The notes: generated by a model not told the origin, from the letters alone. A stretch of DNA of 64,000 nt from an uncultured Microbacterium sp. (GCF_937927635.1 NZ_CALBRW010000017.1:1-64000); one strand, 5' to 3'. Numbered from the stretch's first letter, positions 14,453 through 23,944 are shown. Numbers and translations are program-made.

Positions 14453-14929
14453 TCAACCCGGCAGCACGGACCCATCGGCCCCGCGCGGGCGCACCGGGTG
14501 CTCGCTGAGGATCGAGAGCCGGTTGAACGAGTTGATCGTCAGCGCGACCCACTCCGCGGCGGCGAACGCAGCCTCTCCCAGCACGGCGAGCGCACCGGAC
14601 AGATCTGCCTTGGACTCCTCGCTCAGCGGCATCCGGGTCGCCGCCTCTGCGACCGCCAGCACCGCCTTCTCGCGCTCCGTGTAGAGCGCGCTCTCCCGCC
14701 ACGCCGGCAGCAGATCGAGCTTCTGCTGCACGATCCCTGCCTCGCGGGCGTCTCGGGAGTGCACGTCGAGGCAGAACGCACAAGCATTGATCTGCGATGC
14801 TCGCACCTTGATGAGCTCGGACTCCTGCGCGGACAGGCCGCTCAGCTCCGCGTGCTGCTTGACGGACGCGGAGAACGCGCCGATGGCCTTCCAAACCTCC
14901 GGCGCGGACTTGTCCAGGTACGGACGCAT
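14453..14929 (-). CDS. AhpD-like carboxymuconolactone decarboxylase family protein
   Basis: A 158-residue protein of the CMD/AhpD family. The redox motif CAFCLDVHS (C-x2-C-x3-H) lies about residues 48-56 and is typical of alkylhydroperoxidase-like members that act as peroxidase partners. Length and all-helical pattern fit. GAGGAGAG precedes the ATG. It is divergent from msrA, another oxidative-damage enzyme. Confidence 0.85.
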   Translation of the reverse strand: MRPYLDKSAPEVWKAIGAFSASVKQHAELSGLSAQESELIKVRASQINACAFCLDVHSRDAREAGIVQQKLDLLPAWRESALYTEREKAVLAVAEAATRMPLSEESKADLSGALAVLGEAAFAAAEWVALTINSFNRLSILSEHPVRPRGADGSVLPG

Positions 14930-15062
14930 GACTCTCCTCGAATGCCTCGGGCGGGCGTGGACACCCGCGTTCTCCCACCAACCTAGAGCGGATCGCCCGC
15001 ATTCCCCAGAACGAGAGGAGAATGGAAGCCGATCCCGACGAACCGACCCAGGAGCACAGCAA

Positions 15063-15620
15063 ATGACCAGCGGCCTCAACGACACAGGAACCATCACCCG
15101 CCAGGAGGGTGCCGAGACGGCGGTGCTCGCCGGCGGATGCTTCTGGGGCATGGAGGACCTGGTGCGCCGCCAGCCCGGTGTGCTCTCCACCCGCGTCGGC
15201 TACACCGGCGGCCAGAACGACCACGCCACCTACCGGAACCACCCCGGTCACGCCGAGGCGCTGGAGATCGTCTACGACCCTGCGAAGACTACGTATCGCG
15301 ACATCCTGGCGTTCTTCTTCCAGATCCACGACCCGTCCACGCTGAACCGCCAGGGCAACGACATCGGCTCCAGCTACCGCTCCGCGATCTTTCCCCTGGA
15401 TGCCGAGCAGGAGCGCGTGGCGCGCGAGACCATCGCCGACGTCGACGCCTCAGGCCTGTGGCCGGGCAAGGCGGTCACCGCCATCGAGCAGCCAGGCCCG
15501 TTCTGGGAGGCCGAGCCCGAGCACCAGGACTACCTCGAGCGCTACCCGGACGGCTACACCTGCCACTTCCCGCGCACCGGCTGGGTGCTGCCCAAGCGCG
15601 GCGCCGCGGCGAACGCCTGA
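15063..15620 (+). CDS. msrA: Peptide methionine (S)-S-oxide reductase
   Basis: A 185-residue MsrA that reduces the S-epimer of methionine sulfoxide in proteins. The active-site motif AGGCFWGMED is intact about residues 24-33, followed by TRVGYTGG, HPGHAEALEIVYDP, FFFQIHDPSTLNRQGNDIGS and the C-terminal YPDGYTCHFPRTGWV. No fused MsrB domain. The ATG at 15063 has AGGAGCACA upstream. Four nucleotides separate it from the UvrA-like gene, suggesting co-transcription. Confidence 0.93.
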   Translation: MTSGLNDTGTITRQEGAETAVLAGGCFWGMEDLVRRQPGVLSTRVGYTGGQNDHATYRNHPGHAEALEIVYDPAKTTYRDILAFFFQIHDPSTLNRQGNDIGSSYRSAIFPLDAEQERVARETIADVDASGLWPGKAVTAIEQPGPFWEAEPEHQDYLERYPDGYTCHFPRTGWVLPKRGAAANA

Positions 15621-15624
15621 ACGC

Positions 15625-18102
15625 GTGACGGGGGAGGACCAGCCGGAGCACATCGCCGTCCGCGGCGCGCGCGTGCACAACCTGTGCGGTGTGGATGTCG
15701 ACATCCCGTTGCGTCAGCTGGTGGGCATCGCCGGCGTGTCGGGATCGGGCAAGTCGTCGCTGGCGCTGGGCGTGCTGTACGCCGAGGGCTCGCGACGCTA
15801 CCTGGAGGCGCTGTCCACCTACACCCGCCGGCGGATGGCGCAGGCGCCGCACGCCGCCGTCGACTCCGTCGAGCACGTACCCGCCGCCCTCGCGCTGCGC
15901 CAGCGCCCCGGGGTGCCGGGGATGCGGTCGACGTTCGGCACCTCCACCGAGCTGCTGAACGTGCTGCGCCTGATGTTCTCGCGCCTGGCCTCGCACGTGT
16001 GTCCCAACGGGCACTACGTGCCGCCGACCCTCGACGTCGCGGCTGAGACGCCGTTCTCCTGCCCCGAGTGCGGGGAGCGTGTGCACGCACCCGGCGCTGA
16101 GAGCCTGGCGTTCAACTCCGAGGGTGCGTGTCCGACCTGTCAGGGCACCGGAGTGGTGCGCACCGTAGACGACGCCACGCTCGTGCCGGACCCCTCCAAG
16201 ACGCTGGACGGCGGGGCTGTCGCTCCCTGGCGGATGTTCGGCTTCAACGTGCAGCCCGACATCGCCCGCGAGTTCGGCGTGCGCACCGACGTGCCCTGGT
16301 CGGATCTCTCGGATGCCGATCGCGAGATCGTGCTGAGCGGCCCCGAGGAGAAGAAGCACATCACGGTCACGAGCCGCAAGGGCGTGCACGAGCTGGACTT
16401 CACGTTCCGCAACGCCCGGCTCACCGTGACCGAAGAGCTCAAGCGCGCTGTCGACGAGAAGCGCCTCGCCCGCGTGAGCAGGTTCCTCGCTGAGAGCGTC
16501 TGCCCCGACTGCGACGGCACGCGGCTGAGCCCGGCCGCCCGAGCGCCGCGGATCGGCGACCTGGGCCTGGCTGATGTCACCGCCATGACGCTCGACGAGC
16601 TGCTGGCCTGGGCGCCCGGCATCGCCGACGGACTGCCGCAGGAGATGCAGTCCCTGGCATCCGACCTCATCGACACGCTGCTGGCCATGGCGCAGCGGCT
16701 GGTCGAGTTGGGCCTCGGCTACCTCTCCCTGGACCGCGCCGGCGCCACGCTCTCCACCGGCGAGCGGCAGCGCGCACAGTTGGCCCGAGCCGTGCGCAAC
16801 CGCACCACCGGGGTGCTCTACGTGCTCGACGAGCCGTCCATCGGCCTGCATCCGGCCAACGTCGAGGGGTTGATCGGCGTCATGCGCGATCTGCTCTCCG
16901 ACGGCAATTCGGTCGTGTTCGTCGACCACGATGTCCAGATCCTCCGCGAGGCGGACTGGCTGGTCGAGATCGGCCCGGGTTCGGGAGCGCTCGGCGGGCG
17001 GGTGATCGCCGAGGGCGCTCCGGATGCCCTGGGGACGGCGTCCCGGCTGGCAGGCTTCCTCACCGGTGCCGAGCCGGTGGTGATGCGGGAGCGCAGCGCA
17101 GCAGATGCCGTCTTCGCACACGGCTCCATCGAGATCGCGACGGATGCCATCCACACGGTTCATCCGCTGCAGGCGGCATTCCCCATCGGCCGGCTCACCG
17201 CCGTCACCGGTGTCTCCGGCTCCGGCAAGACCACGCTCGTGCTGGATTCCCTGGTGCCGGCGCTGAAGGCGGGCGGCGCCCGGATGCCTGCGCACGTGCG
17301 GACTTTCACCGGTCCCGAGCACCTGAAGGTGCATGTCGTGGATGCCACGCCCATCGGCATCAACGTGCGCTCGACCGTCGCGACCTACTCCGGTGTGATG
17401 GACGAACTGCGCAAGGCCTACGCCGCGACGGATGCCGCCGCGCAGGCGGGACTTTCGGCATCCGACTTCTCGTACAACACCGGCTCGCTGTCCTGCCCGC
17501 GCTGCGAGGGCACCGGCGAGATCTCGCTGGATGTGCAGTTCCTGCCCGACGTCGACATCGTGTGCCCGGAGTGCGAGGGCAGCCGCTTCGCACCGGCGGC
17601 CGACGCGATCACTCGTGGGGGCATCTCGCTGCCCGCACTGCTGCGGCTGACCATCGGCGAGGCGCTCGCGCACACGTCGGACCTGCCGCGCGTGCACAAG
17701 CGGCTGAAGGCGTTCGACGAGCTGGGCCTCGGATATCTGACGCTCGGCGAGTCCACGCCCGCGCTGTCCGGGGGAGAGGCGCAGCGACTGAAACTCGTCA
17801 GCCAGATGCACCGCGATCAGACGGATGCCGTGTTCGTGCTCGATGAGCCCAGCGTTGGTCTGCATCCGCTGGACGTGCGGACGCTCCTGGCGGTCTTCGA
17901 CCGACTGGTCGCCCGCGGCGCGACGGTCATCGTCATCGAGCACGACCTGGATCTGATCGCCAACGCCGATCACGTGATCGACATGGGCCCGGGAGGCGGC
18001 GCGGAGGGAGGCAGGATCGTCGTGACCGGCACGCCCGAGCATATCGCCGCCGACCCGGCATCCGTCACCGGCGCTCATCTCGCTCATCACCTGCGGGGCT
18101 AG
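15625..18102 (+). CDS. UvrA-like ABC ATPase (UvrA paralogue)
   Basis: An 825-residue double-ABC ATPase of the UvrA family, shorter than canonical UvrA (~950). It has Walker A GVSGSGKSS near the N-terminus and GVSGSGKTT at about 530, zinc-finger cysteines (CPECG/CPTCQG and CPRC ... CPEC separated by 19 residues), signature loops LSTGERQR and LSGGEAQR, and two Walker B/H regions (VLDEPSIGLHP, VLDEPSVGLHP). Canonical UvrA finds DNA damage with UvrB. Short paralogues (UvrA2, DrrC-like) are linked to resistance to DNA-binding drugs; that role is inferred. GTG start, 4 nt after msrA. Confidence 0.9.
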   Translation: MTGEDQPEHIAVRGARVHNLCGVDVDIPLRQLVGIAGVSGSGKSSLALGVLYAEGSRRYLEALSTYTRRRMAQAPHAAVDSVEHVPAALALRQRPGVPGMRSTFGTSTELLNVLRLMFSRLASHVCPNGHYVPPTLDVAAETPFSCPECGERVHAPGAESLAFNSEGACPTCQGTGVVRTVDDATLVPDPSKTLDGGAVAPWRMFGFNVQPDIAREFGVRTDVPWSDLSDADREIVLSGPEEKKHITVTSRKGVHELDFTFRNARLTVTEELKRAVDEKRLARVSRFLAESVCPDCDGTRLSPAARAPRIGDLGLADVTAMTLDELLAWAPGIADGLPQEMQSLASDLIDTLLAMAQRLVELGLGYLSLDRAGATLSTGERQRAQLARAVRNRTTGVLYVLDEPSIGLHPANVEGLIGVMRDLLSDGNSVVFVDHDVQILREADWLVEIGPGSGALGGRVIAEGAPDALGTASRLAGFLTGAEPVVMRERSAADAVFAHGSIEIATDAIHTVHPLQAAFPIGRLTAVTGVSGSGKTTLVLDSLVPALKAGGARMPAHVRTFTGPEHLKVHVVDATPIGINVRSTVATYSGVMDELRKAYAATDAAAQAGLSASDFSYNTGSLSCPRCEGTGEISLDVQFLPDVDIVCPECEGSRFAPAADAITRGGISLPALLRLTIGEALAHTSDLPRVHKRLKAFDELGLGYLTLGESTPALSGGEAQRLKLVSQMHRDQTDAVFVLDEPSVGLHPLDVRTLLAVFDRLVARGATVIVIEHDLDLIANADHVIDMGPGGGAEGGRIVVTGTPEHIAADPASVTGAHLAHHLRG

Positions 18103-18111
18103 CATTCCGTC

Positions 18112-18624
18112 GTGACTCTCGAACCCCTGCTGCGCCGCCTCGACCGGATCGCCGGGGGACGGCACGCCGACCTCGAGGTGCCCGTCGAGATGCTCGAGCA
18201 TCGCAAGACCAAGCGGGCGTTCACCTGGATCACCTGGCTGCTGGCCGTCGAGGTCCTGCTCGGCTTCGCCGCCGTGATCGTCGCCGTCGTCATCGCGCTG
18301 AACCATGGGCAGGTGCCGTTCGCGGTCTGGATGCGCAGCGTGGTCGTGCTCGGCATGACCGTGACGCTGTTCTACTTCTCGTGGCGGGCTTCGCGGGGCT
18401 GGTACTGGGCCTACCAGCGACTGCGCCTGTTCGCGCAGATCTTCCCGATCATCACCCTGGTGATGGCGGCCATCCCGAACCTCTATCCGGCGTGGATGGT
18501 CACCGAGCAGATCATCTTCAGCCTCATCATGATCGGCGTCGCCGACATCCTCATCGGCGACCACATGCGCACGGCGTTCCGCAGGCCCGACCGGCCGCAG
18601 GCGCGCGACGCGGCGACGGCTTAA
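18112..18624 (+). CDS. Four-helix membrane protein, unknown
   Basis: A 170-residue protein with an amphipathic N-terminus (LEPLLRRLDRIAGG), then four hydrophobic helices from about residue 37 (ITWLLAVEVLLGFAAVIVAV, SVVVLGMTVTLFYFSW, FAQIFPIITLVMAAIPNLYP, IIFSLIMIGVADILIGDHM) and a charged tail. No recognised family. The GTG start is 6 nt after TAGCAT, a -10 box that contains the stop codon of the UvrA-like gene, so it probably has its own leaderless transcript. The end overlaps the lrp gene by 4 nt. Confidence 0.65.
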   Translation: MTLEPLLRRLDRIAGGRHADLEVPVEMLEHRKTKRAFTWITWLLAVEVLLGFAAVIVAVVIALNHGQVPFAVWMRSVVVLGMTVTLFYFSWRASRGWYWAYQRLRLFAQIFPIITLVMAAIPNLYPAWMVTEQIIFSLIMIGVADILIGDHMRTAFRRPDRPQARDAATA

Positions 18625-19106
18625 CGCGACAGCGACGCGAGGATGCCCGCACCCTGGCGGCGTTCGAACACCAGTTGCGTCTCGGTGGCGCGCACAACGT
18701 CGTGCACGGTGATGTGCTCCAGCACGATGTCGCGCAGCGCCACAGCGTCGGGGACGGCGACGTGGACGATGAAGTCGTCGGCGCCGGCGATGTGGAACAC
18801 CTGCAGCACGCCCGGCGTGGCCGTGAGGGCGTCGAACAGGGCATCCACGCCGCTCTTGCTGTGGCTGGCCAACCGGACCCGGATCATCGCCTGGACGGCG
18901 GCGCCCAGAGCTGCCGGGTCCAGCTCCACCCGCAGACCCTCGATCACTCCGCGCGATCGCAGCGACCGCAGTCGGAACGCGCAGGTGGATGCCGGGATGC
19001 CGAGGGTCGCGGCCAGCTGCTTCACCGGCGCCTCCGGCCTCGCCGACAGCGCGGCCAGGACTCGCAGATCGAGCTCGTCCACTCCCGGGGGATGCGGTGC
19101 TGTCAA
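18621..19106 (-). CDS. Lrp/AsnC family transcriptional regulator
   Basis: A 161-residue Lrp/AsnC regulator. The N-terminal HTH is DELDLRVLAALSARPEAPVK then QLAATLGIPASTCAFRLRSL; the C-terminal RAM domain has AMIRVRLASHSKSGVDALFD, VLQVFHIAGADDFIVHVAVP and a final ETQLVFERR strand. These regulators bind amino acids and control nearby amino-acid genes. The TTG start at 19106 is preferred because AAGGAG sits 6 nt upstream and the family begins just before DELDL; an ATG at 19169 is the alternative. The divergent PLP enzyme is the likely target, as in known methionine gamma-lyase/Lrp pairs. Confidence 0.85.
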   Translation of the reverse strand: MTAPHPPGVDELDLRVLAALSARPEAPVKQLAATLGIPASTCAFRLRSLRSRGVIEGLRVELDPAALGAAVQAMIRVRLASHSKSGVDALFDALTATPGVLQVFHIAGADDFIVHVAVPDAVALRDIVLEHITVHDVVRATETQLVFERRQGAGILASLSR

Positions 19107-19219
19107 CTCTCGCTCCTTCGTGGCCTCATCTGTTGCTCTGCCGACAACGCTAGCCGCTGATTCCGACATGCACGACAAGGATGCTGGAAACCGATCGTTC
19201 CGCGGCGCATCCTGGTCTC

Positions 19220-20413
19220 ATGTCCGATCTGCCGCTGCATCCTGACACCGTCGCCGTCCACGCCGGGCGAGGTGATTTCGCCGCACTGGGCGTGCACGCC
19301 GCGCCCATCGACCTGTCATCGACCAACCCGCTGCCGGACATCCTGCACGGCGGCGACTCCTACGAGTCGATGGCGACGGGCGGGCATCCGCTGCCCGAGG
19401 GCGGCAACGTGTACGCGCGCCTGTGGAATCCCACGGTGGCGCGCTTCGAGGAGGCCCTGGCCGAACTGGAGCACGCGGAGGCGGCTGTGGCGTTCAGCTC
19501 GGGCATGGCGGCGACCACTGCCGCGATCCTGTCTCACACCACCGCGGCAGGCAAGCACCACGTCGTGGCCGTCCGGCCGCTCTACGGCGGCACCGATCAT
19601 CTGCTGGACTCGGGGCTGCTGGGCGCCGAGGTCACCTTCTGCCACGAGGCGGAGGTGGGCGCGAGCCTCCGCGAGGACACCGGGCTGATCGTGCTGGAGA
19701 CCCCCGCCAACCCGACGCTGGACCTCGTCGACATCGCAGCCGTCGTCGCGCAGGCACAGGGCGTGCCGGTGATGGTCGACAACACGTTCGCGACCCCGCT
19801 GCTGCAGAACCCGCTCGACCTGGGAGCGGCCATGTCGCTGCACAGCGCCACCAAGTACATCGGCGGACACGGAGACGTGATCGCCGGCGTCATCGCCTGC
19901 TCCGAGGAGACCGCCCGCGCTCTGCGCAGCGTGCGCGCCATCACCGGCGCACTGCTGCACCCGCTGGGCGCCTACCTCCTGCACCGCGGGCTCGCGACGC
20001 TGCCCGTGCGCATGCAGGCGCAGCAGGCAGCCGCGCACGAGCTCGCCCTGCGGCTGCAGCAGAACCCCGCCGTGGCCGAGGTCTTCTACCCCGGCTTCGA
20101 CGACGCCCGCGGGATCGTCGGAGGGCAGATGCGCGGCGGCGGCGCCATGGTCTCGATCCGCCTCGCCGGAGGCTACGCCGCCGCTGAGGCGCTGACCGGC
20201 GCCGTGCGGCTGTTCACGCACGCGGTCTCGCTGGGCGGCGTGGACTCGCTGCTGCAGCATCCCGCCGCGCTCACCCACCGCCCGGTGGCGCCGGAGGCGC
20301 GCCCCGGGGCGGACATCGTGCGGTTGTCGATCGGGCTGGAGAACGTCGAGGATCTCGCCGCGGATCTCGAACAGGCACTGGCGAAGGCGGCATCCGTCGC
20401 TGCGATGGCCTGA
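19220..20413 (+). CDS. PLP-dependent transsulfuration enzyme
   Basis: A 397-residue Cys/Met-metabolism PLP enzyme (cystathionine gamma-synthase / methionine gamma-lyase family). Seen are TVAVHAGRGDF, YARLWNPTVARFEEALAELE, SSGMAATTAAIL, the substrate/PLP region VRPLYGGTDHL, DNTFATPLLQNPL, the Schiff-base lysine in HSATKYIGGHGD (K212), and SLGGVDSLLQHPAA near the end. Which sulfur reaction it performs cannot be decided by eye. A divergent Lrp regulator suggests amino-acid-responsive control, which fits a catabolic lyase. Confidence 0.88.
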   Translation: MSDLPLHPDTVAVHAGRGDFAALGVHAAPIDLSSTNPLPDILHGGDSYESMATGGHPLPEGGNVYARLWNPTVARFEEALAELEHAEAAVAFSSGMAATTAAILSHTTAAGKHHVVAVRPLYGGTDHLLDSGLLGAEVTFCHEAEVGASLREDTGLIVLETPANPTLDLVDIAAVVAQAQGVPVMVDNTFATPLLQNPLDLGAAMSLHSATKYIGGHGDVIAGVIACSEETARALRSVRAITGALLHPLGAYLLHRGLATLPVRMQAQQAAAHELALRLQQNPAVAEVFYPGFDDARGIVGGQMRGGGAMVSIRLAGGYAAAEALTGAVRLFTHAVSLGGVDSLLQHPAALTHRPVAPEARPGADIVRLSIGLENVEDLAADLEQALAKAASVAAMA

Positions 20414-20466
20414 GCACGGATCCGGGCGAGCCCGCGCGGCTGCGGTCGACGTGCCACGATGGAGCA

Positions 20467-22983
20467 ATGAGTTCTGCGAACGTGACAGCCAACCTCAGCC
20501 GTGAAGAGACCGCCGATCGCGCATCGCACATCACGGTGCACGACATCCGGGTGGAGCTGGATCTCAGCGGCGCGCCGGAGCAGGCGCGCACCGGCTTCCC
20601 GTCGGTCACCACGCTGAGCTTCGACGCCGACGTCGATGCGACCTGGATCGACTTCATCGGCGAGACGGTCGCCGCGGTGACGGTCAACGGTGCGCAGCAG
20701 GACGTGGACTACGACGGTGCGAGGATCCGCGTCACGGGACTCGCGGAGCACAACGAGGTGCGTGTCGAGGCCGTGGCCGCCTACAGCCGCTCGGGAGAGG
20801 GGATGCACCGCTTCGTCGACCCCGTCGACGGCGAGACCTACCTGTACACGCAGTACGAGCCTGCGGACTCCCGCCGCGTGATGGCGTGCTTCGAGCAGCC
20901 CGACATGAAGGCCGCCTACACGTTCGAGATCACCGCGCCGGCCGGCTGGCATGTGCTGTCCAACCAGTCGCCGGTTCGCGTGTATGACGGCATCGGCGTG
21001 CAGTGCGTGGAGTTCGCGCCCACGCTGCCGATCTCCAGCTACATCACGGCTGTGGCCGCCGGGCCTTACGCGCGCATCGACGGCGAGTGGACGCGCGGCG
21101 AGCAGCGCATCGCCCTCGGCGTGCTGTGCCGCACGTCGCTGGCCGAGCATCTCGAGGCCGACGAGATCATCGAGGTGACGCGGCAGGGGCTGGACTTCTT
21201 CAGCGACGCGTTCGCCTACGCGTACCCGTGGGGCAAGTACGACCAGATCTTCGTGCCGGAGTACAACCTCGGCGCCATGGAGAACCCGGGGCTGGTGACC
21301 TTCACCGAGGCGTACATCAGCCGCGGCGCCGCCACCGACGCTCAGCGCGGGGCCCGTGCCAACACGATCCTGCACGAGATGGCCCACATGTGGTTCGGCG
21401 ACCTGGTGACCATGAAGTGGTGGGACGACCTGTGGCTGAAGGAGTCGTTCGCCGACTACATGGGTGCGCACGCATCCGCTGCCGCCACGCGTTTCACCGA
21501 CGCCTGGGCGCGGTTCGCCAACGGGCGCAAGGCGTGGGCGTACCGGCAGGACCAGCTCCCGACCACGCATCCGATCGTGGCCGACATCCCCGACCTCGAG
21601 GCCGCCAAGCTCAACTTCGACGGCATCACGTACGCCAAGGGCGCCTCCGTGCTCAAGCAGCTGGTGGCCTACGTCGGCGAGGACGCGTTCTTCGAGGGCG
21701 CCCGCCGCTACTTCGCCGCTCACGCCTTCGGCAACACCACCCTGGACGACCTGCTCTCCGAGCTCGAGGCGGTCTCCGGCGAGGACATGCACGCCTGGTC
21801 GCGCGCATGGCTTCAGACCAGCGGCGTCGCGGCCCTGTGGCTGGAGACGGATGCCGAGGGGCGCCGGTTCCTCGTGCAGGACGGTGGCGTGGCGGGGCCC
21901 CGCCCGCACCGCCTGCGCATCGGCGTGTACGACCTGAACGAGGGGCGCCTGGCGCTGCGCGAGCGCATCGAGCTCGGCATCCAGGGCGAGCGCACCGAGG
22001 TGGAGCTGCCGGATGCCGATCTCGTGCTGCTCAACGACGACGACCTGACCTACGCGAAGGTGCGGCTGGACGAGCGCTCGCTGGCGACGGTCTCCGATTC
22101 GCTCTCGACGCTCGAGGACGACCTCGTGCGCGGCCTGGTGTGGTCTTCGCTGTGGAACGCCACGCGTGACGGGGAGCTGAGCGCGGAGCGCTACCTCGAC
22201 ATCGTCCGCCGGCACGCTCCGGCGGAGCCGAACGTCGCTCTGCTGGGCGCCGTGCTGGCGAACGCGGCAGCCGCCGTCCGGCACTACGTCGCCGACGACG
22301 CGCGCGAGGGCCAGAGCCGGGCGTGGGTGGATTCGACGTGGACCTCACTGCAGTCGGCGGATGCGGGCAGCGACGCGCAGCTGGCCTGGGCGCGGGCGTT
22401 CGCCGCGGCATCCGCCTACGACGCCGGCCACAGGGATGCCGTGCGCGGCATCCTGAACGGCGACACCCCGCAGGGTCTCCCTGTCGACGCGGACCTGCGC
22501 TGGCTCATGCTGACGGCACTGGCGACCACCGGCGACGCCACGGCCGCTGAGATCAGCACCGAGCGCGCCACCGACGACACCGCCGCGGGCAGGACAGCGG
22601 AGATCCGCGCGCTGGCCTCGCTGCCGGATGCCGAGACGCGGGCCGCCGCATGGGAGTCCGCCTGGAACGACCGGACTCTCAGCAACGATCACCTCTCCGC
22701 GACGATCGCGGGCTTCCGTGCCGGCGGACGGCGTGACCTGATCGCCTCGTTCGACGAGGAGTACTTCTCGCGCATCCGCGAGGCGTGGGAGACCCGGTCG
22801 ATCGAACTGGCCAAGCGACTGGTCGTCGGACTGTTTCCGGACACGACCGGCACCGAGCTCGTCGACGCGTGGCTGGAGCAGAACGCGGACGCTCCCGGCG
22901 CGCTGCGCCGTCTGGTGATCGAGGCGCGCGACGACCTGGCTCGCGATCTGCGCGTGCGGGCCGCGCAGCCCGGTCTCAGCTGA
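20467..22983 (+). CDS. pepN: Aminopeptidase N (M1 family)
   Basis: An 838-residue M1 metallo-aminopeptidase that removes N-terminal residues from peptides in the cytoplasm. It has the exopeptidase motif GAMENPGLVTF at about 269 and the zinc site HEMAHMWFGD at about 303 with the third ligand in WLKESFADY about 20 residues later. The N-terminal beta domain (DIRVELDLSG ... ) and the C-terminal helical ERAP-like domain complete the usual actinobacterial length. The ATG at 20467 lies after ACGATGGAGCA. The gene stands alone. Confidence 0.95.
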   Translation: MSSANVTANLSREETADRASHITVHDIRVELDLSGAPEQARTGFPSVTTLSFDADVDATWIDFIGETVAAVTVNGAQQDVDYDGARIRVTGLAEHNEVRVEAVAAYSRSGEGMHRFVDPVDGETYLYTQYEPADSRRVMACFEQPDMKAAYTFEITAPAGWHVLSNQSPVRVYDGIGVQCVEFAPTLPISSYITAVAAGPYARIDGEWTRGEQRIALGVLCRTSLAEHLEADEIIEVTRQGLDFFSDAFAYAYPWGKYDQIFVPEYNLGAMENPGLVTFTEAYISRGAATDAQRGARANTILHEMAHMWFGDLVTMKWWDDLWLKESFADYMGAHASAAATRFTDAWARFANGRKAWAYRQDQLPTTHPIVADIPDLEAAKLNFDGITYAKGASVLKQLVAYVGEDAFFEGARRYFAAHAFGNTTLDDLLSELEAVSGEDMHAWSRAWLQTSGVAALWLETDAEGRRFLVQDGGVAGPRPHRLRIGVYDLNEGRLALRERIELGIQGERTEVELPDADLVLLNDDDLTYAKVRLDERSLATVSDSLSTLEDDLVRGLVWSSLWNATRDGELSAERYLDIVRRHAPAEPNVALLGAVLANAAAAVRHYVADDAREGQSRAWVDSTWTSLQSADAGSDAQLAWARAFAAASAYDAGHRDAVRGILNGDTPQGLPVDADLRWLMLTALATTGDATAAEISTERATDDTAAGRTAEIRALASLPDAETRAAAWESAWNDRTLSNDHLSATIAGFRAGGRRDLIASFDEEYFSRIREAWETRSIELAKRLVVGLFPDTTGTELVDAWLEQNADAPGALRRLVIEARDDLARDLRVRAAQPGLS

Positions 22984-22994
22984 GGGCAGCCGTC

Positions 22995-23633
22995 TCAGAC
23001 GTCCAGGACGTCGCCCGGGTTCAACGCGAGGAACTGCCCGCCATAGCCGTCGACGGCGCGCTGCAGGTGACCGCGGTGCATGCTGCGGCCGATGTCGGAC
23101 AGCGGGATGTCGTGCGTGCCGAAGACTCGTCGGGCGTGGACCGCGGTGACGAAGTCGAAGGCGTCGCCGATGCGCAGCCACGGGGCGCTCAGCGGTGCGG
23201 CCAGCACGTCGACGTCGACTCCGCCCGGGACGGCGTACGAGTCGCCCGGGTAGTACACGGCGTCGTTCACCAGCACTCCGACGTTGTCCACCACGGGCAG
23301 TGAGGAGTGGATGACCTCGTGCGTGCCGCCGAAGAAGCGCAGGGAGAACGGCCCGGCGCTGACGGCATCCCCGGGGGAGACGACGGTGATGTCGTAGTCG
23401 CCGGCGGCGGCCGCCACGCCTGCGGGTGCGAAGATCTTCGCATTCGGCGCGGACGTCAGTACGGCATCCAGGTGCGCGGGCGTCCAGTGGTCGGCGTGCT
23501 CGTGCGTGATGACCACGGCGACGACCCGGTCGAGCCCGTCGATCGGCGCGGTGAACGAGCCGGGATCGATCAGCAGGCTGGCATCCTGCTCGTCGATGCG
23601 GAGGGCGGCATGCTCGAACTTGGTGATGCGCAT
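22995..23633 (-). CDS. MBL-fold metal-dependent hydrolase
   Basis: A 212-residue metallo-beta-lactamase fold hydrolase of the UlaG-like/YtnP-like small type. The metal site THEHADHW is at about residues 43-50, with later ligands in GGTHEVIHS, GDSYAVPGG and FGTHDIP. N-terminal KFEHAALRIDEQDASLLIDP fits. Natural substrate unknown. It is convergent with pepN. Confidence 0.87.
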   Translation of the reverse strand: MRITKFEHAALRIDEQDASLLIDPGSFTAPIDGLDRVVAVVITHEHADHWTPAHLDAVLTSAPNAKIFAPAGVAAAAGDYDITVVSPGDAVSAGPFSLRFFGGTHEVIHSSLPVVDNVGVLVNDAVYYPGDSYAVPGGVDVDVLAAPLSAPWLRIGDAFDFVTAVHARRVFGTHDIPLSDIGRSMHRGHLQRAVDGYGGQFLALNPGDVLDV

Positions 23634-23715
23634 GCCTCCGAGTCAACCGCACCTCCGCCCGTGGCGGCAAGCGGATGCTGCGACACGCCCGCCCGCGCGG
23701 AGGAAGCCGCGTGAT

Positions 23716-23745
23716 TTGGATTCGGTCGATCGCTCATGACAGACT
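23716..23745 (+). promoter_or_regulatory. Promoter of tRNA-Glu copy 1
   Basis: TTGGAT, 18 nt, CAGACT, about 34 nt before the tRNA. The region (TCATGACAGACTTG ... GGTTGCCA) resembles that before the second tRNA-Glu gene (TCATGGCATACTTG ... GGTTGCAG). Confidence 0.5.
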
Positions 23746-23779
23746 TGTGAGGTTGCCAGGACGTCCTCCGGGACGGATC

Positions 23780-23852
23780 GGCCCCATCGTATAGCGGCCT
23801 AGTACGCCGCCCTCTCACGGCGGTAACGCGGGTTCGAATCCCGCTGGGGTCA
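23780..23852 (+). tRNA. tRNA-Glu(CUC), copy 1
   Basis: A 73-nt cloverleaf: acceptor GGCCCCA/TGGGGTC (one G-U), D-arm around TATAGCGGCCTAGTA, anticodon arm CGCCGCC-CTCTCAC-GGCGG with anticodon CTC, and T-arm GCGGG-TTCGAAT-CCCGC, discriminator A, no encoded CCA. Anticodon CUC reads GAG (Glu). Identical to the gene at 25064. Confidence 0.95.
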
Positions 23853-23860
23853 CAGCGACA

Positions 23861-23892
23861 CGAAGGCCCTCCGAGCGATCGGAGGGCCTTCG
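23861..23892. terminator. Terminator after tRNA-Glu copy 1
   Basis: Perfect 14-bp stem CGAAGGCCCTCCGA / TCGGAGGGCCTTCG with a GCGA tetraloop, 8 nt after the tRNA. No T-run follows. Confidence 0.8.
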
Positions 23893-23944
23893 GCATATCC
23901 ACCCGATTTCTATTCAACGGAATGAAACCCTCGAGGCGGAGGTT

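Noticed and set aside
15475..18564. 1029-codon open frame antisense to the UvrA-like gene
   Set aside because: High GC produces long stop-free antisense frames. The sense protein has complete UvrA motifs; the antisense translation is His/Arg/Gly-rich low complexity.
20173..22284. 703-codon open frame antisense to pepN
   Set aside because: Same GC effect; low-complexity translation and an unambiguous pepN on the other strand.
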